DNA from: Saprospiraceae bacterium
GTDB taxonomy: Bacteria > Bacteroidota > Bacteroidia > Chitinophagales > Saprospiraceae
Assembly: GCA_021299835.1 (NCBI GenBank)
Contig: JAJTER010000001.1
Span: 1-64,000, forward strand
DNA: 64,000 bases
Direction: 5' to 3'
The position numbers were made by a program, and so were the translations under genes. This document shows positions 26,871-35,823 of the stretch, one piece after another (within the stretch, counting starts at the first letter, position 1; every line of letters starts with the position of its first letter). The notes below the pieces were generated by a model. That model was not told the DNA's origin and did not search any database. It saw nothing but the letters and a program-made list of their open reading frames with translations.

Positions 26871-28111
26871 GTGATGATATTAAAAAACCATTAGGTACTA
26901 ATATTCCGATGCCCAAAGAATTAATGGGAAAGCAATTTTATACCCAGGAAGAAATGGTAATGAAATCGGCGAAACTCGATAAACTTTTTTTTGGTATTCC
27001 ACTGGAGAGTACGCTTCAGGAAAACAGAGTTCCTCTGGTACCTGCCTCTGTAGCAACCCTGGTGGCTCAGGGTCACCAAGTTATTATTGAGAGAGGTGCC
27101 GGATTAAAAGCTCATTTTTCAGATAGAGATTATGCTGAAGCCGGCGCAGAAATTGCGGAAAATAGAGAACAGGTTTACAAAGCGGCTGTTATTTTAAAGG
27201 CAGCTCCACCCACTAATGAGGAAATCGATTTGATGTTTGCCAATCAAATTCTTATATCTCCCTTACAAATGCCTACTTTAAGTGCTACGTATTTTCACAA
27301 ATTAAGGCAAAAAAGGGTACTTGCACTGGCAATGGAATATATAAAGGATGAGTCGGATACTTTTCCCCTGGTGAGTATCATGAGCGAAATGGCAGGCATT
27401 GAAGCTATGCTTACCGCAGCAGAACTACTTTCGGTGAATGCAGGGGGGAATGGGGTACTTTTGGGTGGTATTTCAGGGGTTCCCAGTGCCAAAGTGGTTA
27501 TTCTCGGTGCAGGTGTTGTGGCTGAATATGCTTCCAGAGTGGCCATCGGTCTGGGTGCTGAAGTGAGGATTTTTGATAACGATGTCTATAAATTGAAGCG
27601 CCTTCAAAATCAGGTCGGCAGGCAATTATATACCTCTTCACTCAATCCAATTTATTTGCAGGAAGAATTGGTTTCCGCTGATGTTGTTATTGGAGCTATA
27701 CATTCAAAATCGGGGCGAACCCCTGTAATTGTGAGTGAGGAAATGATACAAAAAATGAAGACTGGAGCTGTAATTATCGATGTTAGTATAGACCAGGGGG
27801 GCTGTTTTGCTACTTCAGAGGTTACCACTTTGCAGTCGCCTTCCTTCATTAAATATGGTGTAATTCATTATTGCGTGCCAAATATTACGTCAAGAGTACC
27901 ACGAACGGCATCCATGGCCATAAGTAACATACTTACGCCCATTTTATTGCATGCAGCCTCCGCAGGTGGCATCGAATCCTGGTTGTTCAATAATCCTGGC
28001 TTACGTCACGGCGTTTATACCTATAACGGTTATTTATGCAATGCTTATCTTGGGGAAAGATTTGATATGAAAGCAACCAACCTCGACCTCATTATTACCT
28101 CACAAGGTTAA
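26867..28111 (+). CDS. ald: Alanine dehydrogenase
   Basis: NAD-dependent interconversion of L-alanine and pyruvate plus ammonia. The 414 residues show the N-terminal catalytic domain with ENRVPLVPASVATLVAQGH and the lysine-containing AAVILKAAPP. The Rossmann domain carries KVVILGAGVVAEYASRVAIG and the C-terminal part VIIDVSIDQGGCFATSE. This fits the alanine dehydrogenase/transhydrogenase-alpha superfamily, in the longer version usual in Bacteroidota. The start overlaps the Nudix stop by four bases. It ends eight bases before the convergent glyS stop. Confidence 0.92.
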   Translation: MSDDIKKPLGTNIPMPKELMGKQFYTQEEMVMKSAKLDKLFFGIPLESTLQENRVPLVPASVATLVAQGHQVIIERGAGLKAHFSDRDYAEAGAEIAENREQVYKAAVILKAAPPTNEEIDLMFANQILISPLQMPTLSATYFHKLRQKRVLALAMEYIKDESDTFPLVSIMSEMAGIEAMLTAAELLSVNAGGNGVLLGGISGVPSAKVVILGAGVVAEYASRVAIGLGAEVRIFDNDVYKLKRLQNQVGRQLYTSSLNPIYLQEELVSADVVIGAIHSKSGRTPVIVSEEMIQKMKTGAVIIDVSIDQGGCFATSEVTTLQSPSFIKYGVIHYCVPNITSRVPRTASMAISNILTPILLHAASAGGIESWLFNNPGLRHGVYTYNGYLCNAYLGERFDMKATNLDLIITSQG

Positions 28112-28119
28112 GGAGTTAC

Positions 28120-29685
28120 TCACAAATTTAATCCCTCAAGAAGTTTTGCCAAAGAAACTTTTGATCTGACAATATCCTCAACTTGGGCAACGGTTAATCG
28201 TTCCTGCTTCAAGGTATCCCTGTCGCGTAGGGTAACGGTGCCATTTTCCAAGGTGTCAAAATCGACAGTCAGGCAAAAAGGAGTGCCAATGGCATCCTGC
28301 CGTCTGTAACGACGACCGATGGCATCCTTTTCGTCATATTGGCAAGAAAATTCTTTCTTAAGTTTATTGTAAATCGTTTTAGCGGCGGTGGTTAGTTCCT
28401 CCTTATTTTTCAATAGAGGTAAAATGGCTATTTTAACAGGCGCTAACGCAGGATGCAATGTTAGAACTACCCTGGTTGATTCCTTGCCGTCAGCATCGGG
28501 AATAACTTCTTCGCAATAGGCATTTGACAACATGGCAAGAAACATACGATCGCAACCAATAGACGTTTCAACTACGTAGGGTGTATAACTTTCGTTAAGT
28601 TCAGGGTCAAAATACTGTAATTTTTTACCTGATAATTCTTGATGGCTTTTCAAGTCAAAATCGGTACGGGAGTGTATTCCTTCCAGTTCTCTGAAGCCAA
28701 AAGGAAACTCAAACTGAATATCAACCGCAGCATTGGCATAATGGGCCAGATTGTCGTGGTCTTTAAATCGCAATTTATTCTGTGGTGTTCCAAGCGCTAA
28801 ATGCCATTGCATTCTGAATCTCTTCCAGGTATCATACCAGGTCATTTCCTCTCCTGGGCGGATGAAAAATTGCATTTCCATTTGTTCAAACTCTCTCATT
28901 CGGAAAATAAATTGCCTGGCGACAATCTCATTTCTAAAGGCCTTTCCAATTTGAGCTATACCAAAAGGAACTTTCTGCCTGGTTGTTTTTTGAACGTTTA
29001 AGAAGTTTACAAAAATCCCCTGGGCCGTTTCAGGTCTGAGGTATAATTTTCCCTCTTCGCCGGAGATGTTTCCCAATTGAGTATAAAACATAAGATTAAA
29101 CTGCCTTACCTCTGTCCAGTTCTTAGAACCATTATCAGGATCGGTAATTTCCTCGTCCGCCAGAATAGCCCCCAATTCAGCCATATTCCCTTCGCGCATA
29201 GCATTGGCTAGCCGCGTAGCTAAATTCGTTGCTTTTTCCACATTGGCTAAAACCCTTTCATTTGTTTTTCTGAACAACGCTTCATCAAAATTTTCACCAA
29301 AGCGCTTTATTGCTTTTTCAACCTCTTTATCAGCTTTAGCAATATATTTATCTATCTGATCTTCAATTAAAACATCGGCACGATATCTTTTTTTACTGTC
29401 CTTATTATCGACGAGAGGGTCGTTAAAAGCGTCAACATGTCCGGAGGCTTTCCAAATTTTCGGGTGCATGAAAATAGCGGAATCTAATCCTACAATATTT
29501 TCCTGCATTTGAACCATTGCTGCCCACCAATATTGCTTAATATTATTTTTTAGTTCTACCCCATTTGGACCATAATCATATACGGCACTCAGGCCATCAT
29601 AAATTTCACTTGAAGGATAAATAAATCCATATTCCTTTGCGTGTCCTGTGATTTTCTTAAATAAATCAACTATTTCCTGTGCCAT
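28120..29685 (-). CDS. glyS: Glycine--tRNA ligase (alpha2 type)
   Basis: Class II aminoacyl-tRNA synthetase charging tRNA-Gly. The 521 residues begin with the catalytic-domain signature EYGFIYPSSEIYDGLSAVYDYG. They then show LRPETAQGIFVNFLNV and FGIAQIGKAFRNE (motif 2), METS-like VVETSIGCDRMFLAML (motif 3), and a C-terminal anticodon-binding domain (about 420-520, LAPVKIAILPLLK ... GTPFCLTVDFDT). This is the homodimeric form, not the GlyQ/GlyS heterotetramer. It has a TACTTTTG promoter box with a TTG 18 bases further upstream. Confidence 0.97.
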   Translation of the reverse strand: MAQEIVDLFKKITGHAKEYGFIYPSSEIYDGLSAVYDYGPNGVELKNNIKQYWWAAMVQMQENIVGLDSAIFMHPKIWKASGHVDAFNDPLVDNKDSKKRYRADVLIEDQIDKYIAKADKEVEKAIKRFGENFDEALFRKTNERVLANVEKATNLATRLANAMREGNMAELGAILADEEITDPDNGSKNWTEVRQFNLMFYTQLGNISGEEGKLYLRPETAQGIFVNFLNVQKTTRQKVPFGIAQIGKAFRNEIVARQFIFRMREFEQMEMQFFIRPGEEMTWYDTWKRFRMQWHLALGTPQNKLRFKDHDNLAHYANAAVDIQFEFPFGFRELEGIHSRTDFDLKSHQELSGKKLQYFDPELNESYTPYVVETSIGCDRMFLAMLSNAYCEEVIPDADGKESTRVVLTLHPALAPVKIAILPLLKNKEELTTAAKTIYNKLKKEFSCQYDEKDAIGRRYRRQDAIGTPFCLTVDFDTLENGTVTLRDRDTLKQERLTVAQVEDIVRSKVSLAKLLEGLNL

Positions 29686-29723
29686 TGGATTGGTTTTAAA
29701 CTAAATAAACTAAAAAAGCGTTG

Positions 29724-29731
29724 CAAAAGTA
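29724..29731 (-). promoter_or_regulatory. Candidate promoter of glyS: TTG-N18-TACTTTTG
   Basis: The minus strand has TACTTTTG (29724-29731), a match to TAnnTTTG, with TTG (29750-29752) as a possible -33 element 18 bases upstream. It lies about 40 bases before the glyS start. Confidence 0.5.
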
Positions 29732-29751
29732 CATTAAAACACAGTAATACA

Positions 29752-30444
29752 ATGAAACAATCTCGCCTATTTTCTTATTTGTTTTGTCTCCTGGCATGGT
29801 CCTTTGTAAATTCCATGGCTGCTCAAAAAGCTATTTCAGTGGAATCTTTTTCGGAAATAGTGTTGACAGGACGTTTGAATGTTGAACTTAAAATCGCTGA
29901 TAAAGAGGAAGTAATTATTGAAACGAAGGGAATAGAAGTCGAAGATATTGGTGTGAATGTGAAAGGAGGTGTTCTTAGAATAAATGCATTGAACGCATTT
30001 AAAAATAAAAATATTGAAATAAATGTAACCATCTACCATAAAGATTTATATGAAATTTCGGCATCTGCCGGTGCTATTGTTTCAAAGGAGGAGACTTTAA
30101 ATGGAGAAAAACTTGATTTGGACGTATCGAGTGGGGCAAAAATTGCTATTGACGTCAATGTTAAATCTTTAAAAGCTTTTACAGCATCAGGAGCAAGTCT
30201 TTTGTTGAGTGGTAAGGTGGAATCAGGTCAATTAACGGCGGCAACAGGAGGAATGATAGACGGTAAGAAATTGGAGGTGGACCGGGCTTACGTGGTTTCT
30301 TCGACGGGAGCAAGTATTTTAGTCAAAGCTATTTCTGAACTTGACATACGATCAAACACAGGAGGAAATGTAACCTATTATGGCACGCCAGTGAAGAAAA
30401 CTATTAAAAAAGTAATGGCCGGAGAAGTAGTCAATGAATACTAG
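29752..30444 (+). CDS. Head GIN domain (DUF2807) secreted auto-adhesin-like protein
   Basis: A 230-residue exported protein. A signal peptide (about 1-23, ending SMAAQKA) precedes a right-handed beta-helix-like DUF2807 domain. Its rungs alternate charged strands and glycine turns (FSEIVLTGRLNVELK, ISASAGAIVSKEETLNG, LDVSSGAKIAI, TASGASLLLSG, SSTGASILVKA). Family members are widespread in Bacteroidota; function is not established. The C-terminus lacks a T9SS sorting domain, so the location is probably periplasm or outer membrane. Its TAG shares the palindrome CTAG with the stop of the convergent MBL hydrolase gene. Confidence 0.88.
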   Translation: MKQSRLFSYLFCLLAWSFVNSMAAQKAISVESFSEIVLTGRLNVELKIADKEEVIIETKGIEVEDIGVNVKGGVLRINALNAFKNKNIEINVTIYHKDLYEISASAGAIVSKEETLNGEKLDLDVSSGAKIAIDVNVKSLKAFTASGASLLLSGKVESGQLTAATGGMIDGKKLEVDRAYVVSSTGASILVKAISELDIRSNTGGNVTYYGTPVKKTIKKVMAGEVVNEY

Positions 30445-31088
30445 TTCATGCCAACAAATGGATTATGTTTTTTTTCATAACCAATGGTAGTGAATTCTCC
30501 GTGTCCTGGCCAGACTACTGTATTTTCTGGTAATCTGAATAACTTTTCCCTGATGGATTCCATTAATAATTTGTGATCGCAACCAGGTAAATCAGTTCTT
30601 CCGATACTTTCTCTGAAAAGTACATCGCCGGCAATTAGAAACTGATCTTTTTCACAGTAAAATGATAAACTGGCGGGTGAATGTCCTGGCGTTAAAATGG
30701 TTTTTAATACGCTGTTTCCAAAGATTACTTCATCGCCTTCCTCTAAAAAAGTAGAAGCAACGGGTGATGGTTCCGTGTAAGGAATGCCATAGCGGGCGGC
30801 AACAATGGCACCCTTTTCGAGCATTCCAAGTTCTCCTTTGTGTATTTCCAGGGGCAGATTAAAATGGTCTGCTACAAATTTATTTCCTAATATATGATCT
30901 ATGTGACAATGGGTATTTATAAGTCTGACTGGCTTTACTTTCAATTTATCCAGGGTACTAAGCAATTCATTTTTTTCCTGTTCATTAGAACAACCCGGGT
31001 CAAATATAACGCCTTCACCCGTTTCATCGTAAACGATGTAGGTATTTTCCTGAAACGGATTGAAAGTTAAAAAGGTAACATTAGCCAT
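30441..31088 (-). CDS. MBL-fold metallo-hydrolase, glyoxalase II-like
   Basis: A 215-residue cytoplasmic metallo-beta-lactamase-fold enzyme. Metal ligands are in THCHIDH (HxHxDH), PGHSPASLSF, IAGDVLFRESIGRTD and VWPGHGEFTTIGYEK, exactly the order of short type II glyoxalase II/YcbL-like hydrolases. The long C-terminal substrate domain of classical glyoxalase II is absent. The thioester or other substrate is not determined. It is a stand-alone gene with a stop that overlaps its convergent neighbour by four bases. Confidence 0.88.
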   Translation of the reverse strand: MANVTFLTFNPFQENTYIVYDETGEGVIFDPGCSNEQEKNELLSTLDKLKVKPVRLINTHCHIDHILGNKFVADHFNLPLEIHKGELGMLEKGAIVAARYGIPYTEPSPVASTFLEEGDEVIFGNSVLKTILTPGHSPASLSFYCEKDQFLIAGDVLFRESIGRTDLPGCDHKLLMESIREKLFRLPENTVVWPGHGEFTTIGYEKKHNPFVGMN

Positions 31089-31181
31089 GTCTGATAGATT
31101 AAAATGTGTAAAGTTAGGTAGTCAGGTGACAAAGATTAAACACATAGGGTAAATAATTGTTAAATTTAATGCACAAATGAT

Positions 31182-31189
31182 TAGATTTG
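31182..31189 (+). promoter_or_regulatory. Candidate promoter TTG-N22-TAGATTTG of the propeller/barrel gene
   Basis: TAGATTTG matches TAnnTTTG. A TTG at 31157-31159 lies 22 bases upstream as a possible -33 element. The start codon is 55 bases downstream. Confidence 0.42.
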
Positions 31190-31243
31190 GAATAACCACC
31201 GCACTCTCATATTTCTTCTAAATGATTTAATAGAGCAACCAAT

Positions 31244-34200
31244 ATGAATAATACGCAGCTTTTTATCGGTTTGGTATGTTTTTTACTTTCCTCCTCTTCC
31301 CTCTTAGCACAGGGAACACAAGTCGAATTTGGAAAAAATAGAGTTCAATATCATCGTGATTTTGATGAATGGTCTCAGTATGAAAGTGATAATTTTGTTG
31401 TTTTTTGGTACGGAAGGTCAAGGAATATTGGGGAAGCGGTAGTTCAATTGGCAGAATATGATTTTGATGAAGTGCAACGCAGTTTAGAACATAGGATGAA
31501 TGAAAAGGTCCAGATAGTAGTGTATGCTGACCTTACAGACTTCAAACAAAGTAACATAGGGCAAGAGGAAGTTTTTGGCAATATTGCGGGGCAGACTAAA
31601 ATTATTGGAAATAGTCTTTTTGTTTATTACGACGGTGATCATTCTCATTTAAGAAAGCAAATAAGGGAGGGAATTGCCTCCGTTTATTTGAATACCATGT
31701 TGTTTGGCGCTAATTTTCAGGAGGTCATTCAAAATGCCGTTTCATTGAATCTGCCTCTCTGGTTTACGCAAGGTTTAGTTGCGTATTTAGGTGAACCATG
31801 GAATACGGATGTGGATAATGCACTTAGAGAGGAAATGTTAGACCCAAAGTTCAAGGGTTTTGGTAGCCTTGCTTCGTCAAATCCCAGATTAATGGGTAAT
31901 GCGCTTTGGTATTTTATCAGAACGCAATACACACCCAAAACCGTGTCAAATTTACTTTATCTGACCCGTATAAATCGAAGCGTTGAAGGTGGATTTCAAT
32001 ATGTTATGGGTGTTTCTTTGAATGAGATTGTTTTGCGTTGCGAACGTTTTTTTCTTGAAAAATATAAAGCTGACCAGGCTTCCAGGAAAATGCCACCGCC
32101 TTCTACCATACCCATAAAGAACAAAAAGCAGGTTCCTGTGTCAAAGGCCAGCATTTCTCCCAATGGGCGTTTTATGACCTATTTAACAAACGACAAGGGC
32201 AAGATTAAACTCTATCTGCAAGAGGTGTCTGGCGAAAATAGAACCCTTATTTACCGGCAAGGTGTAAAAAATGTCTTTCAAGCCACTGATTACCAGTATC
32301 CACTGGTTTCCTGGTCGCCATCGGGAAAAGAGTTGGTTATACTGACTGAAAAAAAGGACAAATTATCTCTGGGAACGTATAATATTGAAACAAAAAAATT
32401 AACCAAAGAACCTTTAGCCGAACAATATCAACGTATTTATAGCATGGGTTTTTATGATCCTTTTACGCTGTTGTTTAGTGCTGATGTGAGTAGTCAGGCC
32501 GATATTTTTCTGTATTCTATAAGAACGCGCCAAACGCAGAGAATCACCAATGATTATTTTGACGACAAAGATGCGTCTGCAGTAAATATTGGAAATAAAC
32601 GAGGTATTCTATTCGTGTCCAACAGAGAGGACAGTCTTTTGAGAGCGGTTAGAAGGGATACTTTACTTCCGTTAAAGCCTTTCGATGTTTTTTATTATGA
32701 TATGGAAACCAGGGGAAATGAACTGGTTAGAGTCACTAATACCCCTTTTGCCAACGAAAGAAAGCCGATAGCATTGGATACAACTCATTTTGCCTTTCTA
32801 AGTGACCGTTCCGGTATTATGAACAGAGAAACAGGTTTTCTTGAAACGTATATTCATCATATTACCAGACACGTTATCTTAAAAGACGGTATCCATTTGC
32901 GATTTGATGCTGATTCTATTCCCAGCGGGTTCGACACAACCCTTATTGACAGTATTTATCTTGAGCCTGTGTATAAAAAGAGAGCCTTTACCGGTCTGAA
33001 TTCAAATTTTGACAGAAATATTTTAGATCACTACGACGCGAATGGCAATAATGTATACTCTTTAATCTACAGAGAAAAAAAATATCAGATTATCAGTGAG
33101 TTAGTTGATCCAACGGTTTGGGTAAAATCAGCTAAAGTTAGAGGAATGGAAAATGCCTCCCTTCCTGTGTTAGCCTTGCCCAATATAACCCCGTCCGGAC
33201 GTGAAATAGCAAAAAAATCGGAGATTAACGCGAAGGAAGAACCTCTTAATGAAAAGTATTTGTTCCAAACACCTTTTGGTGCACCGATAAAGAAAATAGA
33301 GTCTTCAACACCTGTTCCAACAGATCAGACACCTTCTGGCTTATTAAGTGGGAATAGTACTTTTCAAAAGCCCGTGTATCGTTTGAGGCCTACCCAGTTA
33401 ATTCCATACAGAACCCAGTTTCATACCGATTATGTGGTCACACAAATGGATAATTCTCTATTGTTTGGTGGTTTAGATCAATTCGCGGCTACGGCTGATG
33501 GGCTTACTGTACCACCCGCCGGAATGTTGATGAAAGTGAACTTAAAAGATTTGTTCGAAGACCATGAATTTGAAGGAGGAATAAGGGTTCCTACCGCATT
33601 CAATGGTGCAGAATATTTCTTCCTCTATCATAATAGAAAACATAGATTGGATAAAAGATGGGCCTTTTACATGAAAGATCAAAGAAATAGGTCAGATGCC
33701 AACTCATATATTCCTCAAAGAGATAGGTATAACATATTATTGGGTCAATTTACCCTTAGATATCCTTTAGATATATTTAGAAGTTTAAGAGGAAGCGTAA
33801 CCTTGAGAAGAGATCAAAATGTTCCATTAGCCACTGACGCAGCTAGTTACACCAGGCAAGTTGCTGCTCAACCAAGGATTGGAGCCAGATTAGAATACGT
33901 GTTTGATAATTCTTTAGAGACAGGACTTAATTTAAGGTCAGGTGCCAGATATAAGTTTTTTGCCGAATTTGTAAAGAAATTTGACTTTTCAACCAACGAA
34001 AACGGCGGGCAATCGCTTACTTTTAGTAAGGGAGTAATGAGCATATTGGGCGTAGATGCCCGTTTTTACCAACCCATACTTAAACATAGTGTTTGGGCGA
34101 CCAGAATTGCTGGCGCTACGGTGGCTGGTTCAGAGAAAATATTATATTTTCTTGGTGGCGTTGATAATTGGTTAATGCCTCAGAGAGATGAGGAAATTTC

Positions 34201-34636
34201 TATTCCTCCAGGGGATTTTGCCTTCCAAACACTGGCTGCTAATCTTCGCGGATTCAAGTTGAATACCAGAAATGGGAATAATTATCTTCTTATCAATAGT
34301 GAATTAAGAGTTCCTGTTGCCAAATACATTTTTAAGAATATATCTTCCCAATTGATACGAAATTTTCAAATCGTTGGCTTCTTTGATGTAGGTTCGGCCT
34401 GGACAGGTTTTAATCCTTATCGCGCAGATAATCCATTAAACACCACTACATATAAAGAGGGAGAAACCATCACTGTAACGGTTAATTATTTCCGCGATCC
34501 TATAGCCGCGTCTTATGGGGTTGGCTTGAGAACCAAATTATTTGGTTATTTCGTGCGTGCTGATTATGGCTATGGGATTGAAACCAGAATAATTCAAAAA
34601 CCTATTTTGCATGTATCCATGGGTCTGGATTTTTAA
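31244..34636 (+). CDS. Outer-membrane protein with WD40-like propeller and BamA/TamA-like barrel
   Basis: A 1130-residue exported protein. After a signal peptide (about 1-23) comes a peptidase-MA-like N-terminal domain (about 30-275, with LPLWFTQGLVAYLGEPWNTDVD; the HExxH metal motif is not seen). Next are PD40/TolB-like propeller repeats (about 290-560; ISPNGRFMTYLTNDKGKIKL, LLFSADVSSQADIFLYS, FLSDRSGIMNRETG). The last about 420 residues are beta-barrel-like, with alternating aromatic/polar strands and a terminal strand ending SMGLDF, compatible with BAM insertion. Relatives are annotated 'translocation protein TolB' in Bacteroidota; function is unknown. The stop shares TTAA with the convergent flippase-like gene. 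Confidence 0.82.
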   Translation: MNNTQLFIGLVCFLLSSSSLLAQGTQVEFGKNRVQYHRDFDEWSQYESDNFVVFWYGRSRNIGEAVVQLAEYDFDEVQRSLEHRMNEKVQIVVYADLTDFKQSNIGQEEVFGNIAGQTKIIGNSLFVYYDGDHSHLRKQIREGIASVYLNTMLFGANFQEVIQNAVSLNLPLWFTQGLVAYLGEPWNTDVDNALREEMLDPKFKGFGSLASSNPRLMGNALWYFIRTQYTPKTVSNLLYLTRINRSVEGGFQYVMGVSLNEIVLRCERFFLEKYKADQASRKMPPPSTIPIKNKKQVPVSKASISPNGRFMTYLTNDKGKIKLYLQEVSGENRTLIYRQGVKNVFQATDYQYPLVSWSPSGKELVILTEKKDKLSLGTYNIETKKLTKEPLAEQYQRIYSMGFYDPFTLLFSADVSSQADIFLYSIRTRQTQRITNDYFDDKDASAVNIGNKRGILFVSNREDSLLRAVRRDTLLPLKPFDVFYYDMETRGNELVRVTNTPFANERKPIALDTTHFAFLSDRSGIMNRETGFLETYIHHITRHVILKDGIHLRFDADSIPSGFDTTLIDSIYLEPVYKKRAFTGLNSNFDRNILDHYDANGNNVYSLIYREKKYQIISELVDPTVWVKSAKVRGMENASLPVLALPNITPSGREIAKKSEINAKEEPLNEKYLFQTPFGAPIKKIESSTPVPTDQTPSGLLSGNSTFQKPVYRLRPTQLIPYRTQFHTDYVVTQMDNSLLFGGLDQFAATADGLTVPPAGMLMKVNLKDLFEDHEFEGGIRVPTAFNGAEYFFLYHNRKHRLDKRWAFYMKDQRNRSDANSYIPQRDRYNILLGQFTLRYPLDIFRSLRGSVTLRRDQNVPLATDAASYTRQVAAQPRIGARLEYVFDNSLETGLNLRSGARYKFFAEFVKKFDFSTNENGGQSLTFSKGVMSILGVDARFYQPILKHSVWATRIAGATVAGSEKILYFLGGVDNWLMPQRDEEISIPPGDFAFQTLAANLRGFKLNTRNGNNYLLINSELRVPVAKYIFKNISSQLIRNFQIVGFFDVGSAWTGFNPYRADNPLNTTTYKEGETITVTVNYFRDPIAASYGVGLRTKLFGYFVRADYGYGIETRIIQKPILHVSMGLDF

Positions 34637-35733
34637 ATAGCATCGATTTTTTCGTTTAGCACGTTTTTTCGAATCCAATTTGGAACTACTATAGCGCCTA
34701 CGAATAAGTAAATATAGTAGCCAAGTATTCTCCAAACGGTTGCTGTTAGGGTGGCTACGGTGCTATTGGGTATATAATCGATAAGAAACCCTCCAAATAG
34801 TACTTCGACAAAGCCGGCTCCACCTGGAGTAGGGCTAAAAAGGGTAATTAAAAACATTGACTCAAGTCTGGCAAACAATTGAACAAGATCTGTTATTTCC
34901 CGGGAAATCTCAGGGTTAAAGGCCAGTATTACTGCGAGAAGAAGTAAAAAACGAGTGCTCCAGGCGCCAATGGTTGCTATTAAGGCACGCAAATGCCATA
35001 AGGATGGTTTTATTTTTAATTCTTTGCTTGCCAGCAATATTTCATTGCCAACACGCTCGGCATCATTTCTCCATTTTTTAGTGAGGGAGAAACGAGTAAA
35101 GGTTAATAATAATTCTTTCATTCCGATAGGGCGTAAAAATAAACCATAGAAAAACAAAAGGGTGTAACAAAACATGAACAAATAAGAAAAAATAAAATAA
35201 TTTCCCCAGCCTCCAAGATCGCTGAATCCTTGCATATCAGGTCTTATGATGATACCTCCAAAAATAAAGAACAGGACGGGTATGGAAAATAAAAAGAATA
35301 AGCCATCCAGTACAATGGTATATAATACAATAGTCGCCGTTTTAGCAAAAGATAGTTTTTCTTTGGCAAGCAAGAAAAAGGCAACAGCAGATCCGCCAAC
35401 GCTAGTAGGTGAAACGGCGGAACTAAATTCCCAGATAAAAATTAATTCAATACATTTTTTAAAATTAAATTCTTTGTCACTGAGAGAATACAAACGAAAA
35501 GAATAAGAAATATGGTGTATAAATAGAAAAACTAATGCAATACTTAACCAAAATAGCGTGAATCCATTCCATGAAATATTTTTTAGGTCCTTCCATTCTA
35601 CTTGTTTCCATACTAAATAGGCTACCGTGAAAATGCCAATGATGATAGGAATAATAATCTTGTTCAGATGGATAGACTGTAAAATAGCCTCCTCTTTTTT
35701 GCCTTCAGGAATAGGAAAATTCTCTTTTTGCAT
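34633..35733 (-). CDS. Flippase-like / lysylphosphatidylglycerol synthase TM-region (UPF0104) protein
   Basis: A 366-residue inner-membrane protein with about eight helices. Family motifs are ISPTSVGGSAVAFFLL-type (here SPTSVGGSAVAFFLL near 117-131) and SPTPGGAGFVEVLFGG (about 298-313), characteristic of the LPG_synthase_TM/AglD-like domain. Such proteins are proposed to move lipid-linked substrates across the membrane; no catalytic soluble domain is attached here, so it is not a full MprF. Its substrate is unknown. It is divergent from the VWA gene. Confidence 0.86.
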   Translation of the reverse strand: MQKENFPIPEGKKEEAILQSIHLNKIIIPIIIGIFTVAYLVWKQVEWKDLKNISWNGFTLFWLSIALVFLFIHHISYSFRLYSLSDKEFNFKKCIELIFIWEFSSAVSPTSVGGSAVAFFLLAKEKLSFAKTATIVLYTIVLDGLFFLFSIPVLFFIFGGIIIRPDMQGFSDLGGWGNYFIFSYLFMFCYTLLFFYGLFLRPIGMKELLLTFTRFSLTKKWRNDAERVGNEILLASKELKIKPSLWHLRALIATIGAWSTRFLLLLAVILAFNPEISREITDLVQLFARLESMFLITLFSPTPGGAGFVEVLFGGFLIDYIPNSTVATLTATVWRILGYYIYLFVGAIVVPNWIRKNVLNEKIDAI

Positions 35734-35823
35734 CTTTAATGGTAGTGAGTTTCTTTTCCCAAAATAAGCATTTAACTTAGCATTTATTTATTTAAAGATT
35801 TTAATTTCAGGGAAATCATTGTT

